Source: CAIPVR01 sp049316905
GTDB lineage: Bacteria > Actinomycetota > Acidimicrobiia > Acidimicrobiales > Microtrichaceae
Length of the DNA stretch: 17,183 nucleotides
NCBI GenBank assembly: GCA_049316905.1
Contig: JBMOJH010000075.1
Span: 1-17,183, forward strand
Direction of reading: 5' to 3'
In this document: positions 13,706 to 17,183 of the stretch, one piece after another
Position numbering within the stretch: position 1 is the first letter of the stretch
Layout: every line of letters begins with the position of its first letter
Translations under genes and position numbers: made by a program
Notes under the pieces: generated by a model
The model's input: the letters and a program-made list of their open reading frames with translations, nothing else
What the model was told of the DNA's origin: nothing
Database searches by the model: none

Positions 13706-13747
13706 GCGACGCTGCGTTGCCGCTCACCCCGCAGCGGGCGACAGAGA

Positions 13748-13765
13748 GGTGAACCAACGGTGAAC
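13748..13765 (-). promoter_or_regulatory. Tandem PHO box upstream of PhoX-like gene
   Basis: On the minus strand two perfect GTTCACC heptamers are separated by GTTG, giving an exact 11-nt period. This is the form of the PhoP-binding PHO box known from Streptomyces. It points toward the PhoX-like gene on the same strand, with its near end 57 nt before the ATG and about 42 nt before the -10. That is farther out than the phoD1 site. It implies induction of this gene under phosphate limitation. Confidence 0.7.
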
Positions 13766-13799
13766 ACGTGGGTGGCCGGCCTCCCCCTGGCGGCGTCCG

Positions 13800-13819
13800 C
13801 GGAGGTTGACTCGCCTCCG
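13800..13819 (-). terminator. Hairpin after thioesterase gene
   Basis: CGGAGG / CCTCCG with an 8-nt loop (ttgactcg) lies 16 nt beyond the stop of the minus-strand thioesterase gene, with no T-run. It is a plausible weak terminator. Confidence 0.35.
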
Positions 13820-13835
13820 GGGCGACTGACGACCC

Positions 13836-14303
13836 CTATTCGCCGGGCGGGCGGGGGGAGGCGACCACGTAGATCAGATTGCCCGTGGCGACCTTCACGG
13901 CCGACGCGGTCCGCACCTCCACCTCGCAGAACACCACGCGCTTGCCCCGCCGGGTGACCCACCCCTCGGCCACCAGGTCCTCCTGGCGGACCGGCTGGAG
14001 GTACCGGACGCTCAGCTCGATGGTGGAGAACGCCCGCTCGTCCTCGTACGCGGTGCCGATGGCGGGCACGACCGTGGTGTCGATCAGCGTGGCGATCGCA
14101 CCGCCGTGCATGAGGCCCTGCGGCTGGTTGAGTTCCGGGCGCCACGCCAGGCTCATCCGTGCGTAGTCCCGCCGCAGTTCCTCCACCTCGATGCCGAGGA
14201 GCTTGGGGAACCAGGTCTGGCCGGGCCACTCACCGAAGTTCTCCCACCGCTTCTGGACCGACGGGCTCAGGAGGTCGAACTGCTCGGCGCGCCAACTCGT
14301 CAT
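13836..14303 (-). CDS. Hotdog-fold thioesterase (PaaI-like)
   Basis: This 155-aa protein is a PaaI/YdiI-like acyl-CoA thioesterase. The signature is QGLMHGGAIATLIDT (62-76), where His66-Gly-Gly and Asp75 lie on the hotdog helix, followed by long beta strands (SVRYLQPVR and the KRVVFCEVEV region). It should hydrolyse an acyl-CoA or aryl-CoA in the cytoplasm. The frame extends upstream, but ATG 14303 is preferred: the longer version begins with low-complexity Gly/Pro/Arg sequence and would overlap the divergent gene's leader. A weak -10 (CAGACT) lies 6 nt before this ATG. Divergent transcription from the thiolase suggests a shared role in acyl-CoA turnover. Confidence 0.88.
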   Translation of the reverse strand: MTSWRAEQFDLLSPSVQKRWENFGEWPGQTWFPKLLGIEVEELRRDYARMSLAWRPELNQPQGLMHGGAIATLIDTTVVPAIGTAYEDERAFSTIELSVRYLQPVRQEDLVAEGWVTRRGKRVVFCEVEVRTASAVKVATGNLIYVVASPRPPGE

Positions 14304-14309
14304 GGCCGC

Positions 14310-14315
14310 AGTCTG
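14310..14315 (-). promoter_or_regulatory. Weak -10 of thioesterase gene
   Basis: On the minus strand CAGACT (one base off TAnnnT) is followed by 6 nt (gcggcc) and the ATG. The spacing agrees with the leaderless promoters elsewhere in the window. Confidence 0.3.
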
Positions 14316-14351
14316 GCCGATGCCGCCCCCACGATGCGGCGCCCGCGGTGC

Positions 14352-14371
14352 CCGGGACGTACCGTTCCCGG
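14352..14371 (+). promoter_or_regulatory. Thiolase promoter inside a dyad
   Basis: CCGGGA (14352-14357) and TCCCGG (14366-14371) flank 8 nt containing TACCGT (14360-14365), a -10-like hexamer. The ATG is 35 nt further on and has a good Shine-Dalgarno sequence (GGGAGG, 14391-14396), so this gene would be leadered. A protein on the dyad would block the -10. Confidence 0.4.
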
Positions 14372-14400
14372 ACCCACTGATCGCGCCCCAGGGAGGACCC

Positions 14401-15549
<1,149 letters not shown>

Positions 15550-15553
15550 GTCG

Positions 15554-15614
15554 GCCCGCTGGCTTTCCTGAGCGGACCTACCCCTCAGGGGTGGAGGCGC
15601 TCAGGAAAGCGGGC
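15554..15614. terminator. Concentric nested hairpin after thiolase gene
   Basis: GCCCGCT-ggct-TTCCTGAGCG (15554-15574) pairs with CGCTCAGGAAAGCGGGC (15598-15614), giving 17 bp with a 4-nt bulge. The 23-nt loop holds a second small dyad, CCCCT-c-AGGGG (15581-15591), with the same centre at 15586. It starts 4 nt after the thiolase stop. It has no T-run. It is most likely a terminator. Confidence 0.65.
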
Positions 15615-15696
15615 TCGGGCGGCCGGGCGGTTCGTTCAGCAACGGCGACCTGCCGCCGATAGGGGTGCATGTCGATCCGCTGGGGAGCAGAACCGC

Positions 15697-16392
15697 GTGC
15701 CCGAACCTGACCTGACCGATCCCGCGTCGACGGGGCCTGCCGCCCACGTGGAGGTGGTCGCCGTGATGGCCGGCCACGGGCCCCGCCCCGTGGAACTGGC
15801 CCGTCGCCGTCGCGGTCTGCTGACCAGCCTGGCCGTGCTCGTCCCGTCGGTCGGGGCGGACACCCCCGCACTCGTGCGGGCGGTGACCGCCTGGGCGCCA
15901 CCGGAGTTCCGGGTGGAGGTGGTGGTCGTGGACCCGGGTCCCGACGATCCCGTGGCCCGGGACGCGCTCGACGACGTGGCCGACCACCTCGACGCCCTCG
16001 CCTGGCCGTGGGCCTCGGTGCCCCAGCCGATCCTGTCGCGGGCCGAGGGGCTCGACGCCGCGGTGCAGGCCTGCAGCAGCGAGTTCGTGATCACGGTGCA
16101 CGGCCGCGCCGACCACCTCGCGGATGTCCCCGCCGGTCTCGGTCATCTCTGGGCCGAGGGCGCGGATGTGCTCATCGCCGACGGCGGCGGCGACACGCGC
16201 CCCGTACTCGAACGCGTCGCCGCGGGCCTCGGCCTCCGTGCCGGCGGGCCCGACACGGTGGTGGTGCTGCGGCGCTGGGTGGCCCGGTTCCTCCTGGGCG
16301 ATCTGGCCCTCGCCCTCGACCCGGGGGCGGAGCTCCTCGAGCGGTGCGCGCTGTTGGACCTCACCGTCCTCGACGTGCAGCCCCGGCCCTGA
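15697..16392 (+). CDS. Glycosyltransferase-like (GT-A fold) protein, degenerate
   Basis: I cannot name this 231-aa protein. Its layout recalls a family-2 glycosyltransferase: strand RVEVVVVDPG (72-81), then RAEGLDAAVQACSSEFVITV (115-134), which matches the usual R-x2-GLNAAL...GEFV pattern. Where active enzymes have a DxD metal motif, it reads VHGRADHL (134-141), with only Asp139 left. It may be a divergent transferase or a non-catalytic relative. The C-terminal part is Leu/Ala/Val-rich with no clear membrane helix. The GTG start has GGGGAG about 9 nt upstream. It stands alone between the thiolase terminator and the acyl-CoA dehydrogenase promoter. Confidence 0.65.
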   Translation: MPEPDLTDPASTGPAAHVEVVAVMAGHGPRPVELARRRRGLLTSLAVLVPSVGADTPALVRAVTAWAPPEFRVEVVVVDPGPDDPVARDALDDVADHLDALAWPWASVPQPILSRAEGLDAAVQACSSEFVITVHGRADHLADVPAGLGHLWAEGADVLIADGGGDTRPVLERVAAGLGLRAGGPDTVVVLRRWVARFLLGDLALALDPGAELLERCALLDLTVLDVQPRP

Positions 16393-16427
16393 GGGGCCCC
16401 GACCGCGGGCAGGCTGCGTCGGGCTCG

Positions 16428-16445
16428 ACTGGAACGCGTTCCAGT
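16428..16445. promoter_or_regulatory. KstR-like operator before acyl-CoA dehydrogenase
   Basis: ACTGGAACGCGTTCCAGT is a perfect 18-bp palindrome. Its core TGGAACGCGTTCCA fits the consensus TNNAACNNGTTNNA described for KstR, the TetR-family repressor of cholesterol catabolism in mycobacteria. It ends 9 nt before the -10 hexamer and covers the -35 position, where a repressor would act. Other TetR-family lipid regulators can use similar sites. Confidence 0.65.
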
Positions 16446-16454
16446 TCCGGGGCC

Positions 16455-16460
16455 TACGAT
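16455..16460 (+). promoter_or_regulatory. -10 hexamer of acyl-CoA dehydrogenase gene, leaderless
   Basis: TACGAT is followed by 7 nt (cccggcc) and the GTG at 16468. No Shine-Dalgarno sequence is present. Confidence 0.5.
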
Positions 16461-16467
16461 CCCGGCC

Positions 16468-17183
16468 GTGGACTTCGAGGACACCCCGGAACTGGCCGCC
16501 TTCCGCGCGGAGGTCGTGGCGTTCCTCGACGAGCACGCCGAGCTGAAGCGGGGCGACGAGCGGGACTGGTCGCGCAACGGCGCCGCCACCGATCCCGAGG
16601 TGGCCGAGGACTACCGGCGCCGTTGCCGCGAGTGGCAGCAGCTGCTGTGCGACCACGGCTGGGGAGGGCTCACGTGGCCGGAGCGCTTCGGTGGTCGGGG
16701 CCTGAGCCCGGCGCACCAGATGGTGTTCAACCAGGAGCTTGGCCGCTACGACGCCACGGCCGGATTCATCACCGCCGCGCAGGCGCTGGTGGGGCCCACG
16801 CTCATGCAGCACGGCACCCCCGAGCAGCAGTCCCGCTACCTCGGGCCGTTGCTGCGCGGCGACGAGTGGTGGTGCCAGCTCTTCAGTGAGCCGGGCGCCG
16901 GCTCCGACCTGGCCGCGCTGGCCACCCGCGCCGAGCAGGACTCGGCCACGGGCGAGTGGGTCGTCAACGGCCAGAAGGTCTGGACCTCCAACGCCCAGCA
17001 CGCGGACTTCGGCATCCTCGTCGCCCGCACCGACCCGGGTGCTCCCAAGCACCACGGCCTCACGTACTTCGTGGTCGACATGCGCACGCCGGGCATCGAG
17101 GTGCGCCCGCTGGTGCAGGCCCAGGGGGTGGCGCACTTCAACGAGGTGTTCCTGTCCGACGTGCGCATCCCTGCGGAGAACGT
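16468..17183 (+). CDS. Acyl-CoA dehydrogenase (FadE-type), 3' partial
   Basis: The frame runs off the right edge after 238 codons, covering the N-terminal helical domain and most of the middle beta domain of an FAD-dependent acyl-CoA dehydrogenase. GGLTWPERFGGRGLSP (about residues 68-83) and QLFSEPGAGSDLA (about 137-149) are the family's recognised N-terminal and FAD/substrate-binding signatures, followed by VNGQKVWTSNA (about 165-175). The catalytic Glu region lies outside the window. It should introduce an alpha-beta double bond into an acyl-CoA. The KstR-like palindrome and close -10 suggest repression relieved by a steroid or lipid CoA intermediate. GTG 16468 is chosen from the promoter spacing and the start of homology. 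Confidence 0.92.
   Translation, partial: MDFEDTPELAAFRAEVVAFLDEHAELKRGDERDWSRNGAATDPEVAEDYRRRCREWQQLLCDHGWGGLTWPERFGGRGLSPAHQMVFNQELGRYDATAGFITAAQALVGPTLMQHGTPEQQSRYLGPLLRGDEWWCQLFSEPGAGSDLAALATRAEQDSATGEWVVNGQKVWTSNAQHADFGILVARTDPGAPKHHGLTYFVVDMRTPGIEVRPLVQAQGVAHFNEVFLSDVRIPAEN

Overview
The window is about 17 kb of very GC-rich DNA with densely packed genes, frequent GTG starts, Tat-dependent lipoproteins and acyl-CoA enzymes of mycobacterial type. This points to a high-GC actinobacterium, possibly of the Acidimicrobiia, although nothing here fixes the taxon. No tRNA, rRNA, insertion sequence, phage gene or CRISPR array was seen. No gene-free stretch exceeds about 165 bases, and most of those gaps hold recognisable dyads or promoter elements.

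Layout. (1) 2-2488: a membrane-anchored coiled-coil protein, cut by the left edge, followed within a few bases by a secreted subtilisin-like lipoprotein. (2) 2532-3302: a short-chain dehydrogenase with its own promoter. (3) 3391-5186: queC-queE-queD, which make the 7-deazaguanine precursor preQ0; a concentric 60-bp dyad precedes queC and a strong hairpin follows queD. (4) 5272-7482, minus strand: an unrecognised secreted lipoprotein and an epoxide hydrolase. (5) 7553-9327: two overlapping genes for related proteins with Fe-S-type cysteine motifs. The first is a PD-(D/E)XK nuclease-like protein; the second looks like a partner that lost its catalytic residues. (6) 9390-13690: three Tat-exported predicted phosphatases, two PhoD-like in tandem (+) and one PhoX/DUF839-like (-). 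The outer two have PHO-box-like GTTCA(CC) direct repeats upstream, so this reads as a phosphate-scavenging locus. (7) 13836-17183: a hotdog thioesterase (-) divergent from a thiolase that resembles mycobacterial FadA6, a glycosyltransferase-like protein of unknown role, and an acyl-CoA dehydrogenase cut by the right edge. An 18-bp palindrome fitting the KstR consensus lies before the last gene, suggesting control by a steroid- or lipid-sensing TetR-family repressor.

Regulation seen in sequence. Five genes carry a TAnnnT hexamer 6-7 nt before the start codon and three more have weaker versions, which implies many leaderless transcripts. Genes with a clear Shine-Dalgarno sequence (phoD2, thiolase, the 5272 lipoprotein, queD) lack such a close hexamer. 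Several dyads sit immediately upstream of these hexamers. The candidates most likely to be undescribed are the paired Fe-S nuclease-like genes, the 17-hendecad coiled-coil protein and the concentric dyads.
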